DNA of 64,000 nt, taken from assembly GCA_004794655.1 (NCBI GenBank), contig SMMW01000001.1, positions 744,001 to 808,000 of the forward strand. The letters run 5' to 3'. The translations under genes were made by a program, and so were the position numbers. This stretch comes from Marisa cornuarietis. Taxonomy: Eukaryota > Mollusca > Gastropoda > Architaenioglossa > Ampullariidae. Each line of letters opens with the position of its first letter. Positions within the stretch are counted from its first letter, which is position 1. The notes below the pieces were generated by a model. It was not told the origin of the DNA. It ran no database searches and saw only the letters and a program-made list of their open reading frames with translations. Positions 12,401-24,800 of the stretch are shown here, piece by piece.

Positions 12401-15400
12401 CAACAACAAAATCAGCTGGTCGCTTTCCCTTCACTAAAAGAGATTATAAATGTGTCAAACAATGAATAAGCCTGATTTATGCTCCATCAGACAGATAGCT
12501 GTCTTCCCAGAAAGTCAGTACAGGTCTGTTTATTTCATCACATGGAGACATTATTAAGTACCCCCTCTTTAAGGGAACAGTTGGGGTTCATCAACATTTT
12601 GGCTCAACGGTAAATACAAATGCTTTTAGCATGGCAAGCAAGGAAACAAACTACACCAACACTCCAAGCCTTTTCAACTGTAATGCTGGATACATGTTAG
12701 AAGCTGAAGTGAGTGCTACTTCTTTCTGGAATGTGAAGGTTTAGTCTTCCTTTTACCACACAAGTAACTAATCACAAAGTGTTTAACTGTCAGTTTCTAA
12801 ACAGTCTCAGAAAAAAATGCATAAACTTTGCTCACTTCATAGAAATCTCACCTATCTTAATACTTCAATTATTTTATTACTTTATGATAAGAAAATGATA
12901 ACTCTACATTCTCATAAATAGACTGGTTTGCATCTATAAAGTATCTAAAACCTGTTCTCTAAACTGTTCCACAGATGAACAAGCACCCGCCCACAATATG
13001 AAATCTTAAATATCACCCAAAATAATGGCTGGCAGCTAATGGTAATAGCAACAAAAAAAATCACCTGGTCGTTTTCCCTTCACTAAAAGAGATTATAAAT
13101 GTGTCAAACAATGAATAAGCCTGATTAATGCTCCATCAGACAGATAGCTGTCTTCCCAGAAAGTCAGCACAGGTCTGTTTATTTCATCACATGGAGACAT
13201 TAGTAAGTACCCCCTCTTTAAGGGAACAGTTGGGGTTCATCAATATTTTGGCTCAACGGTAAATATACAAACGCTTTTAGCATGGCAAGCAAGGAAACAA
13301 ACTACACCAACACTCCAAGCCTTTTCAACTGTAATGCTGGATACATGTTAGAAGCTGAAGTGAGTGCTACTTCTTTCTGGAATGTGAAGGTTTAGTCTTC
13401 CTTTTACCACACAAGTAACTAATCACAAAGTGTTTAACTGTCAGTTTCTAAACAGTCTCAGAAAAAAATGCATAAACTTTGCTCACTTCATAGAAATCTC
13501 ACCTATCTTAATACTTCAATTATTTTATTACTTTATGATAAGAAAATGATAACTCTACATTCTCATAAATAGACTGGTTTGCATCTATAAAGTATCTAAA
13601 ACCTGTTCTCTAAACTGTTCCACAGATGAACAAGCACCCGCCCACAATATGAAATCTTAAATATCACCCAAAATAATGGCTGGCAGCTAATGGTAATAGC
13701 AACAACAAAATCAGCTGGTCGCTTTCCCTTCACTAAAAGAGATTATAAATGTGTCAAACAATGAATAAGCCTGATTAATGCTCCATCAGACAGATAGCTG
13801 TCTTCCCAGAAAGTCAGTACAGGTCTGTTTATTTCATCACATGGAGACATTAGTAAGTACCCCCTCTTTAAGGGAACAGTTGGGGTTCATCAATATTTTG
13901 GCTCAACGGTAAATATACAAACGCTTTTAGCATGGCAAGCAAGGAAACAAACTACACCAACACTCCAAGCCTTTTCAACTGTAATGCTGGATACATGTTA
14001 GAAGCTGAAGTGAGTGCTACTTCTTTCTGGAATGTGAAGGTTTAGTCTTCCTTTTACCACACAAGCTAGCACCTACACAAGTAACTAATCACAAATTGTT
14101 TAACTGTCAGTTTCTAAACAGTCTCAGAAAAAAATGCATAAACTTTGCTCACTTCATAGAAATCTCACCTATCTTAATACTTCAATTATTTTATTACTTT
14201 ATGGTAAGAAAATGATAACTCTACATACTCATAAATAGACTGGTTTGCATCTATAAAGTATCTAAAACCTGTTCTCTAAACTGTTCCACAGATGAACAAG
14301 CTCCCGCCCACAATATGAAATCTTAAATATCACCCAAAATAATGGCTGGCAGCTAATGGTAATAGCAACAACAAAATCAGCTGGTCGCTTTCCCTTCACT
14401 AAAAGAGATTATAAATGTGTCAAACAATGAATAAGCCTGATTTATGCTCCATCAGACAGATAGCTGTCTTCCCAGAAAGTCAGTACAGGTCTGTTTATTT
14501 CATCACATGGAGACATTATTAAGTACCCCCTCTTTAAGGGAACAGTTGGGGTTCATCAACATTTTGGCTCAACGGTAAATACAAATGCTTTTAGCATGGC
14601 AAGCAAGGAAACAAACTACACCAACACTCCAAGCCTTTTCAACTGTAATGCTGGATACATGTTAGAAGCTGAAGTGAGTGCTACTTCTTTCTGGAATGTG
14701 AAGGTTTAGTCTTCCTTTTACCACACAAGTAACTAATCACAAAGTGTTTAACTGTCAGTTTCTAAACAGTCTCAGAAAAAAATGCATAAACTTTGCTCAC
14801 TTCATAGAAATCTCACCTATCTTAATACTTCAATTATTTTATTACTTTATGATAAGAAAATGATAACTCTACATTCTCATAAATAGACTGGTTTGCATCT
14901 ATAAAGTATCTAAAACCTGTTCTCTAAACTGTTCCACAGATGAACAAGCACCCGCCCACAATATGAAATCTTAAATATCACCCAAAATAATGGCTGGCAG
15001 CTAATGGTAATAGCAACAACAAAATCAGCTGGTCGCTTTCCCTTCACTAAAAGAGATTATAAATGTGTCAAACAATGAATAAGCCTGATTAATGCTCCAT
15101 CAGACAGATAGCTGTCTTCCCAGAAAGTCAGTACAGGTCTGTTTATTTCATCACATGGAGACATTAGTAAGTACCCCCTCTTTAAGGGAACAGTTGGGGT
15201 TCATCAATATTTTGGCTCAACGGTAAATATACAAACGCTTTTAGCATGGCAAGCAAGGAAACAAACTACACCAACACTCCAAGCCTTTTCAACTGTAATG
15301 CTGGATACATGTTAGAAGCTGAAGTGAGTGCTACTTCTTTCTGGAATGTGAAGGTTTAGTCTTCCTTTTACCACACAAGCTAGCACCTACACAAGTAACT

Positions 15401-18400
15401 AATCACAAATTGTTTAACTGTCAGTTTCTAAACAGTCTCAGAAAAAAATGCATAAACTTTGCTCACTTCATAGAAATCTCACCTATCTTAATACTTCAAT
15501 TATTTTATTACTTTATGGTAAGAAAATGATAACTCTACATACTCATAAATAGACTGGTTTGCATCTATAAAGTATCTAAAACCTGTTCTCTAAACTGTTC
15601 CACAGATGAACAAGCTCCCGCCCACAATATGAAATCTTAAATATCACCCAAAATAATGGCTGGCAGCTAATGGTAATAGCAACAACAAAATCAGCTGGTC
15701 GCTTTCCCTTCACTAAAAGAGATTATAAATGTGTCAAACAATGAATAAGCCTGATTAATGCTCCATCAGACACATAGCTGTCTTCCCAGAAAGTCAGTAC
15801 AGGTCTGTTTATTTCATCACATGGAGACATTATTAAGTACCCCCCTTTAAGGGAACAAGTGGCGTTAACCAACATTTTGGCTAAACGGCCAATACAAGTG
15901 CTTTAACTACAGCAAGAAAGGATACAAATTATAGTAATACTCCAAGATGTTGTGAGATCATTTACAACTGAAACAGCCTAAGAAATTCCTAATATTTTTC
16001 TGAGTAAAGAACTACGTTCATTTTGGCATAGATTTTTGACATGCGAGACGTCTGAAAAAGCACTGAATGGTTGTACACTGTACATTTCAATTAATGAACA
16101 GTCAAAAAAAGAAACTGACCCAAGGAATTTCATAATCTTGATATCTCTGAGATCAACATTGGTAGCAGTGGCAGGATCAATGACCTTAAGGACAGCATCT
16201 ACAGCAATGGGGGCCAGTTGACTGGAGTACTGAGAGACAACCTGAAACGAAGTAATAACAGCAAATCCTTCATAAATATGGAAATCTTAATCCTCTTGGT
16301 TCAAGATTAAAATATAACATTACAATGGCTGGCTTATAACTGAAGATTGCGAAGACAACAGTGGGTGAAGTTTGTTTTTTATTATTGCTGCTCTGAGATA
16401 TACATTAGACCAAGAAACCTATACATTTTTGGAAAAGAGAAAACTTGAACTTTGCAATAAAAAGTAATGAAAATCGCCTTGCCCGTGCTACCCGGCAAAG
16501 CCATGATCGTGGCTTGTCGAACCAAGAGGGTTAACATCCACATTAGTCATTAACACTTAGGCCTCTGCTTTACTTAAGAACAAATTATACAAATTGCTAA
16601 AATGCGTATATGTTCTATTTTTTGGTTTCACACATACACATATTCAGTTCCATCTTTGCTGCATTTACAAGCATACTTTTTTTTAAAATTAAGGGCATCT
16701 ATATTTTTAATAAAAAAAGTTCTTTTTGGTCAACTTTCACCCAATATACCAAGAGACAATACCAAGAACATGAGCATAGGTGTAAACAACATTACCAACC
16801 TTAGAATTTAAAGAGGTGGAAGCACTTTTCAACAGTGATTCCCTGTCTGACAAATCGAGAGGTGTGACCATGCTTTCAAGAATTTCTACAGACTTGACTG
16901 CTGCACTTTGGAACGACTCTGAGATGGTAGTCGGATGGATTCCTGTTTATAAAAGAAGTGTTCAAGTTACCCAATCAAAGTCTGATCTGCAAAATATGCT
17001 CTAAAAGCAAATAACCCCCCAAAGCACCCAGCTAAGGCAACAAATGCCAGTTCGCATTACACTAGCAAAGTAACAGTAGAAGTTCATCATATTAGAAAAA
17101 AATGTGTGCATGATGAAAACATTTTCTTGAAGATGATATAAGATGTTTGCACAGCAAGGAATTTCAGTATGTTGCCAGGTTGTCTGCTCTGCGCTTCACA
17201 TTACTAGGACATGAATATGGAATACAACTGATAAGAAAAGGGTGTTATTATTATCTCTTCCTGAATACACGTACATAATTTGACATGGACAACACACAGC
17301 CACGGTGAAAATGGAGTAAACTACAATATTTCAAAGCAACAAAAGTCTGTAAAGCTCTCTTGAAAGTTGGAGCAGAATGAATGGCTTGAAGAAAATGAAT
17401 ATAAAGCTTACCTTTGGCCAGCAGCTTTGCACTTGCATCCAAAAGACTTCCAGCCATAATGACTACAGAAGTAGTGCCATCTCCAGCCTCAACATCTTGT
17501 GCCTTTGAGAGCTCCACTAACTTTCCAACAGAAAGATGCAGCCACTAGGTATATGAAGGACTAGCATCAATATAAAAGTGGAGAGAGCTAGAGAGTCATA
17601 TATTGCAATAATATATCTTAAAATTGATACTCTTCTATACAACAGAAAAACAAAAGATATTTGCCTCACCATCTTGGCTGCTGGGTGAAGCACCTGCATT
17701 TGCTTTAAGATTGTTGCTCCATCATTTGTGATTGTGACATCTCCATTAGCAGCCTGGATCTGAAATCCCAATGCATCAAAATCAGGCAGAAAATATGACT
17801 AGTGTGACTAGTGTAACTTCCATGTACTATTTTTCACATAATTAAAAGAAGTTAAAATATTTTCTGCAAATTCAAAAGAACAAAAAAAAAAGGAAACAGT
17901 CTTACCATCTTATCCATGCCTCTTGGACCAAGGCTTGTCCTAATGGCATCGGCCACAGCTGAAACATTAAAATCGATTTATTTCAAATTGTTAACGTCTA
18001 GTAATAACTTGCATAAGCCTTCATGGTTTTTTTTCCAAAATACATGCAGTGCTTTTCAGGCTTATTTTGAGATTAAGCGTCGACATCGGGATTTATTGCA
18101 AAACACTGCATGACACTTTATATAGACATTTTACGTTTTCTGTATCTAGCTCACTGACCGTCATATTTCACGTCCCAAATCTACGAATATTTAGGACAGC
18201 GTTTTCAGTTGTTTACCATAGATACACAAATAGAATTATAAAAAAAATTATGTCATTCAAAGATTTTATGTCCCTTTAAAGAGTGTGTTCCATGCTTATT
18301 CTGCTTAATTTACCCTGAATCGTCTTTAATTAAGCTTTTGTTTTAACGTTACACAGCACCAACCGGAATAAAATTGCAAACCTTTGGCAGCAGTGATGTT

Positions 18401-18484
18401 ACTGTAACGAATCTGAGTTGGTTTGTCCTTATCTTGATACTCGGATTTCCGCACCATGCCATTTTGCCCTCCTCTACCAGCCAT
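443..18484 (-). CDS. CCT4: T-complex protein 1 subunit delta (CCT4), C-terminus off window
   Basis: Subunit of the eight-membered cytosolic chaperonin TRiC/CCT, which folds actin, tubulin and WD40 proteins using ATP. Coding exons in gene order: 18382-18484, 17906-17958, 17670-17759, 17412-17520, 16800-16942, 16120-16241, 7903-8038, 7029-7168, 6660-6756, 708-815, 443-573. All borders are GT-AG and phases are consistent, giving 1232 bp or 410 codons plus two bases. Recognisable blocks are [26 protein letters not shown], the nucleotide-site VEAGDGTTS (about residues 93-100), [14 protein letters not shown] and [16 protein letters not shown]. Human CCT4 is about 539 residues, so roughly 130 C-terminal residues lie left of position 1. 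The start at 18484 follows a short MAGRGGQNG leader. No frameshift or stop was seen. The 8.1-kb intron 8039-16119 is filled by satellite, and the 5.8-kb intron 816-6659 by nested transposons. Confidence 0.96.
1499..6150 (-). mobile_element. Degenerate CR1/L2-type non-LTR retrotransposon (LINE)
   Basis: A dead LINE in the same orientation as its host gene CCT4. The minus strand at 5070-6092 encodes an APE-type endonuclease domain ([29 protein letters not shown] and the terminal SSDHYCVL). Positions 4277-5064 give a linker and the start of the reverse transcriptase. Positions 3833-4075 give [13 protein letters not shown] and the catalytic SYADDTQLY. Positions 3241-3783 give the C-terminal block with [27 protein letters not shown]. 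The 3' end at about 1499-1520 is a short ATT microsatellite, as is usual in L2/CR1 relatives. Frame changes and stops between blocks show it is inactive. It is interrupted at 1911-3227 by a Harbinger element. The exact 5' end is uncertain. Confidence 0.85.
1911..3224 (+). mobile_element. Harbinger-type DNA transposon nested in the LINE
   Basis: A 1314-bp element with terminal inverted repeats beginning GGCTGATGTGCAT; the first 25 bases match the reverse complement of the right end with about two mismatches. A 3-base duplication CTG flanks it (1908-1910 and 3225-3227), as expected for PIF/Harbinger. Removing the element and one CTG rejoins the LINE 3' region. The plus strand at about 2150-2230 encodes a [21 protein letters not shown] stretch. 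Positions about 2335-2430 encode [10 protein letters not shown], then [14 protein letters not shown], which resembles the N-terminal helix-turn-helix of HARBI1-like transposases. Stops interrupt the frame and the DDE core is not recognisable, so the copy is dead. Confidence 0.8.
8177..8243 (-). mobile_element. Minimal tRNA-headed SINE copy (head plus poly-C tail)
   Basis: On the minus strand a tRNA-like A-box region (GTGGCACAACGGTTAGCGCC) is followed within about 20 bases by a C-rich tail. A perfect 10-base direct repeat GAGAACTGGA flanks it (8167-8176 and 8244-8253). The head matches the fuller SINE at 59010-59221, but that element's middle is absent here. Confidence 0.7.
8365..8470. repeat. 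Diverged relic of the CCT4-intron satellite monomer
   Basis: This stretch carries 'cagacagatggctgtcttcc' and 'catcacatggagacatt', both diagnostic of the satellite monomer that begins about 400 bp later, but at clearly lower identity. It looks like an old edge copy. Confidence 0.6.
8850..15960. repeat. Satellite array with an alternating two-monomer higher-order repeat
   Basis: A tandem array fills a CCT4 intron. Using 'gactggtttgcatc' as anchor, units start at 8979, 9645, 10293, 10959, 11607, 12273, 12921, 13572, 14238, 14886 and 15552. Spacings are 666, 648, 666, 648, 666, 648, 651, 666, 648 and 666. Type A (666 bp) has an extra 16-base 'ctagcacctacacaag' and an extra 2 bases near 'aaatatacaaac'; type B (648 bp) lacks both. 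The two types also differ at linked single bases (GCACCC/GCTCCC, ATGGTAAG/ATGATAAG, CATACTC/CATTCTC). Same-type copies look nearly identical. The first partial unit (8850-8978) has an internal deletion, and the last unit decays after about 15840. No coding frame or transposase signature was seen. Confidence 0.95.
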
Positions 18485-18856
18485 CCCTGCGAATCTGGGT
18501 GTGAATACTTCACGGTATGTATGTTTTTAAGAGTAAAACAGGCTCGATGATGACGGATTTGGGACACCACTTTGTCACATGGATAGCCGACGATTCTGGA
18601 AATAAAAATGGCGTCTACTCATGCTCTCGTATCAAATTTTACGAGACAACAAAATAAATTGAGCCTTAAGGCATTCGATTAATGTTTTTGAATTTTTATG
18701 TTCTAAACACATTATTCACATTAAATAATACATTTTATAACAAGCAATAAAAAACACAAAACTATTATTAAAACGAGGCTGTCATCACAGCGCGCGTAAC
18801 TTTAACGCGGGACAGTGAGAGCGCGTTATGGGCGTTGTTTAGAACAACATCTTAAC
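18485..18856. promoter_or_regulatory. Divergent promoter region between CCT4 and DTL
   Basis: Only 372 bases separate the two start codons, which point away from each other. Positions 18790-18835 are locally CpG-rich ('agcgcgcgtaac', 'tttaacgcggg', 'gagagcgcgttatgggcg') against an A+T-rich background. No TATA box was noted. 'tttaacgcggg' at about 18801 is reminiscent of an E2F-type site, which would suit DTL, but that is speculative. Confidence 0.6.
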
Positions 18857-21800
18857 ATGTTTCGACAACTATATAATCGAGAACTCGGCCACTGGAGGCA
18901 AAATCTTTGTAAGTAAATCAAAGTAAAGCATTTCAGTTCTTTGGTGTGTGCATAGTATTTTAGGTATTATCTAAGGATGATGGATGAAAAATTGCACACG
19001 CAGCTTTTACACATTGTTAGTGGTACTACTGTTACTAATACTACTTTTCCGAGATTCATTGCTTTTTTGTGTTTCAGTGCCTTACCAGAAGCTACCCGAT
19101 GTGGCTTCCAGTGCGTTCCTCGAAAGATTTGAAACTGCTGATAAAGTACACTTGTATCAGCCATTCAGCGACTATGAGTTTGACGTAAGTTACTGCCTGC
19201 CGAAGTACCACCAAAATTTATTACGATGGTGCATTATTAGCTGCGGTCTTTAGATGAGACCGAGATAATTTCTATAAAGATATGAATACTGTTGTTATTG
19301 AATTTAAGCATATGAGCGAAGACTATTTAGTTTTTACTACTCAGAAAAAACCCTTTGTGGCAAACTTAGCTGTTGCATCCTTCCAGTCCCATCCCGCTCA
19401 CAATGACAATCCCAGATCAACCTGTTCTCAAGGAATGGAGAAAAATGTATTTTTGTTTAAAGCAGATTACATGAACCAAAAAAACTTTTCAACCTCTTGG
19501 TCGAAAAAAATTATTCCTATAAACGTTTGTTAGTGAGGCGCTAGTGCAAGCTGAGGACACAGACACAATAGTATGGGGGAGATCATGATGTTTTCCATTT
19601 TTGATCTTTGCTGATGTGTAGACTTGTCATTTGCACATGCTTAGATTGTACAGTATAGCCTTCTTCCTCAGTATTACTGAAGACTGTGCTGTAAAGGACA
19701 GACTATTTAATTTTGAGATTCCAATAAAACTGATTTAAAAACATTTTCAGTTTTCATGTTAGGCTTGGCATCCTTAGTAATATCACCAGTGAAGTAGATG
19801 AATTGTTGGAGTGGCTTACTGTTCATTCATATAAAGATAAGTAGCATTTTAAATACTGACTCTGCTTTTTTTTTCTTTTTGGCTTCAGCTAATGATCCCT
19901 ATGGCGTGCAATTTTGGAAAAGGTAAGGAGACATCTTTTTCAGTAAAAGTATTGTAATTGAACTGAAATACAAAATGTCCTTTTATCTAAATGGCTTTTG
20001 ATTATTTTTCTGCTATTGTCTGGATTTTTTTCAATTTATATACCAGCTGTTTATCAGTGCAGCCTGCTTCTGTTAAGTATTGATTTTATGTCTGTGCTAA
20101 GTTGTCTGTGTTGACTAACAATCTCTTCAGTTACATCAGTCCTTAGGTTTTTTTTTAACTTTTAATTGTTTGGACCATAAACAGAGCTTCTGCTAACGCA
20201 AAAAATTGCGTACAGTACGCATTAAAAGTTCGGAGGACCCTTTCAATTTTCGTTAGTGGGGTCCCTTCAAATTTGGGCGAAGAACAGGTACAAAATTGGG
20301 TAAGTGTAGTGTCTGACATCGTAGCCCAATCTATTGTTGTCGTCTGCTACAAGGTGAGAGTAACTTCCCTTGAACTGAGTTTTTTTTTTTCCTTACCGGA
20401 AAGAGTTTCATTAACCTATTTCCAAGATGTTGACAGCGTGGATAAAATCATCACTCATTGAAAGTTTACTGTCCATGCTCTACAACAGTGGTGCCCAACC
20501 TTTGCTCGCCTGAAGGCGCTTTTGAGATGATTTAAAATCTCGCGGGCCAGAACATTGTGGCTTTGCCAGAATCATGTCGACGTTAAAAATGAAATTATGC
20601 AGCAATATACCAACGCTTTAGATTTGGTTAGAAAGAAAGAAATCATAAGTCAAAATCAGCGGGCCATATGAGGAACCTTCGCGGGCCATATGAGGCACCT
20701 TTGCGGGCCATAGGTTGGACACACCTGCTCTACAAGAACATTAGTGCCAGCAATGGTTCACGAAGTTCCATGCTGGTGATTTCAATCTCAAAGATGCTCC
20801 TTGGTAATGGAGGGTCACAGAGGTTGATGGCGTTATTATAAAGGCACTGGTTCAGTCAAACCCATGTAACATGACACAAGAGATTGCAGAAGCGTTAATT
20901 CATCATTCAAGCATTTACAACTGTCTGAATAAACTGGGATACGTTAGCAGGCTCAATATTTGGGTTCCTAATAAACTCAAAGAAGTTCATTTGACAGCAT
21001 GTATAAACATGCTCATTAATTGCGAGGAAAACTATCCTTTTTTGAAGCAACTGATGACTGACGATGAGAAGTGGATTGTTTACAGCAATGTGCTATGCAT
21101 ATGGTTTTGGTCCCGACTTAGTGATTTGCTTCAAGCAATATTGAAAGCAGACATTCCTCAGAGGAAGGTAATGCTCTCAGTGTGGTGTGGTTTTAAGGGT
21201 GCCGTGTTTTTTCGAGCTCCTACCAAGGAACTAAACAATCAATTCAAATGTACTGTCGAGAATTTGGCAGTTTGAATGAATCCATCACCCAGAAAAAAAA
21301 CCAGCATTTGTCAATCGTAAGAGAGTCATGTTCCGTCACAACGACATGAGACCACAAATGAGTTTGATTACTCATTAATAGTTATTGAAGCCTGGATGGG
21401 ATGTGTTCCACACCCTTCATGCTTGCCTGACCTTGAGCTGTCAGACTGTGACTTGTTTCATTCTCTTCAAAACTTCTTGTGTGTTATAACGTTTAATTCA
21501 GAAGAGGCTGTAGATCAATGCCTTGTTCAGTTTTTTGTGGATAAAGGCATGTCCTATGAACGAAAAGTTATGAAGCTCACTGAAAGATGGTAAGTGGTTG
21601 AACAAAATGGGCAGTATATCATTGTCTTTATATAAATAAATGCCCTTAGAAAAATCTGTCATGACTTTTCCGACTGTCTAATATGTAAATCTGCCTTCTT
21701 ATTAAAATGCTTAAATTTAGATTATAACTTTTGTAGCTGAATGTTGTGACTGTGTGTGAGAGAGAGAGAGAAGGAATATGTAGCTATATATATATATATT

Positions 21801-24800
21801 TATCCAATAGAATTAGAAATTAGTGATGATCATTGACTTCAGGAGAAAAAGTTTCTGGGATTGTTGGTCCAGAGATGGCTAATAAGACCAATCTGGGCGC
21901 AGAAGTCTCTCTCTTATTGGACATGCAGGGGATGGTGGGTTTTGGTAAAAGGGGGGTGGGTGGGCTGCTTGTGTTTTACACGTCACACATTGCTGCTTTG
22001 CTGCTATAATGCATCTGACCAGCTACATTACAAAGAGCAGCCAAGGTCAAGGGTATTGATGCCAAGGTTATTTAAGGTAACATTGAAATTATGTGGCATT
22101 TACTTTGGCTTTTCAGCAGAAGGAAACATATATCTGGCTCTGACTTATAAGGACTAGGTTTTTTTGTTGTTGTTTTATAGAACAAATGTGTTTTTATGAT
22201 GACAAAGATTTGGTATTGCATTGTTGTTTTTACTCCTAAAATAAAGATGGGTGTTTTAGATTTATTAAGCATTTATATCTGCAATAAGACAGATGAGCTA
22301 ATGATGGCATTTGCTCTTTGAAAGAATAAGGTCCCCAGTATATTAACGCCTTTATGCAGTGCTAAGCATATTTGAGGAAAGAAACAGTAATATATGCATG
22401 TGTATGTGTTTCAGTAAAATGGAATCTTTTAGGAGTGTCTGATGAGATGGGCAAGATGGTAATTTTTGATACAGACAAAAGCCTTTCAAACAAACAGTCA
22501 GTTGTGCAAGGTGAGTTTTTCTGTTTCATATCAGGAAATGTAACTTTTCATGTCTAACTTGTGATATCTTAAAGGAAAAGGTAAAATTATATTTTTTTGC
22601 TTTTGTTGCAGAGCTTGATGCCCACACCAATGCCATCTTTGATTTTCAGTGGGTGGATGGTGACACAAAGTTGCTAACAGCTTCTGGAGATCAGACAGCA
22701 GCACTTTGGGATGTAGAGCGTGGAGAGTCTGTAAGCATATTCCGAGGACATTTTTGCAGCGTGCGAAGTGTGTCTTCTGATCCTAGAAATTCAGGTGTTT
22801 ATTTCTTTTTCCATTAACTAAATCTTCCATGAACTTTGCAGGATTAGTCACATCCAACCCTTCCTGTCAGTATTTACCGCCAAAAGGCTCGTCTATTTTT
22901 GTGTTATCCCAGCTTGACTGCAACTCTCTATTTGTCAATCTCCTTAACCACCTACGGGAAGAACTTCAAAGGGCTTAGAATAATGCTAATCATATTGTCT
23001 TCACTGACTACCAGTTCAAGCTCCCATTAATTAGAAGATCACCAGATGGTGCTACCATCGGCTTTACAACCTTGCCCCAGCATACCTGGTGATTTTGACC
23101 CGATTACGCCCCTTCTCAGGCTCCCATGTTTACAATTCTCTTCCACTTTCTCTTCGTACAATGTTCGAAGCCTTCACATCTTGCCTCACAACCCAAGAAA
23201 TATCTTGCGTAATCAAGAGTACTGTTCTGCTTATTCCACTTCTTCATTCATGCACTTTGTTCATGTTTTTGTTATGGTGTCATTGGTTTGCTGATGCTTA
23301 TGTTTCTTGTATGAAGTGTCAATATGTTAGAAGTCTTTCACATGCAGTGCATGAAGCTCACTTGCACATGGAGAAATGTGCTTTATAGATTTTATTTTAT
23401 TATTATCATTATAACTACAACATAGCTTCTTGTATAAATTGAATAGAGCACAACACTTGTTTTGTGAATGACAAAAATGTTTCAGTACTGTGCAGAGATT
23501 GTGACCTATTTCTTGGAACAAAAAAAGTCTTTCATTGTAACATTATTTTTAGGCTTTTTTGTGTTAAAAATCTAAAGAAAATTGACCATTACACTTTGTT
23601 GGTAAGCCAATAGATAAAGTATTTTAAAAACTGCTTAGATTCTATACTTATTTTGTGTGCATAGCATTGTTAGCAACTGGAGCTAGAGATGGTCATATCC
23701 TGTTCTGGGATTCTCGGATCCAGACAAAAGGTAAATTTTGTGACTTTGTAACACTTGGCTAGACACATTTCAAACAATATTATAATATAGCAAATGCAGT
23801 TACTAAATAAACTGCTTCTTCAACATGTTTGTAAACATAATGTATATCACAATCTACTTTATGAAAATTATGAATGAATATGTTCATAGAAAGTAATTTA
23901 AAAATCCAGAATCTTATTTGTACAAAATTATTTGTTGATTCTGTGCAGCAAAATAACAAAGTGTTAATTAAATTTTATTTTCTTTAAATAGTTGACAGGA
24001 CGCACGGAGAATATCGTCCACCAGTCAGATATATATGCAATGCTCACAGCATTGTAAAAAGAACAGATGTTAAAGCTCATCGGCGTAACTTCCGTGAGAA
24101 AGGTCCCATACTGGTAAGAACATTCCCTGCTCACTTTTGTAATTCACCCGTTGTGAAAAGTTTTAGTAGTAAAACTTAATCTAATTTGGCAGTATCTTGT
24201 TCAAAATCAGATGACACATAAAAAAAATTAAAGTTGAGTTTATTTTAATCCTACATCGGGAACACGATAAAATGATGAAATGCTGTGTCAGATTTACTAA
24301 ATAACATTTTAAATGCATTAATAAAGCATAAAAGTACCACAGTTAGATACCTCTTCAACCAAAAAACGTACACCCCTGCCTGATGATGGGTATGATGTCA
24401 TCAGCAGCAGAGGAAGCTTAAAGCATAATTTTTTATAACTGCAAAAAGATGGCCAAAACGTTTGTAGTTTTTAACTGTGAGACCAAATCAATTAAGAAGA
24501 CTGGTATACAAACACTTTAATCTTTGATAAAGATTGTCCTCGTTCCATCTAGGCACAGCAGGCTTAGACTAGTAAATTAAGCAACTCGGGTTTGACTTAT
24601 GACCGCTGACCCTTTTGTTGACACCCTGCTTTAGTCATCTCCACTTTTGGTGCTAGTAGCACATGTTTTGACACTTACCAGAATATCAAACTTTCGATCA
24701 ATATTGTTCTAAACAGGTAAATGATGGAGTAAAATAATTTATGCCATTCAACTCTCCTCATGTGATGCTTCATAGATATGCTGACTTTGTAAAACAGGTT

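Noticed and set aside
8850..15960. Regular direct repeats that might be read as a CRISPR array or a tandem gene family
   Set aside because: Units are about 650 bp with no short repeat/unique spacer pattern and no open frame; the host gene is eukaryotic with spliceosomal introns.
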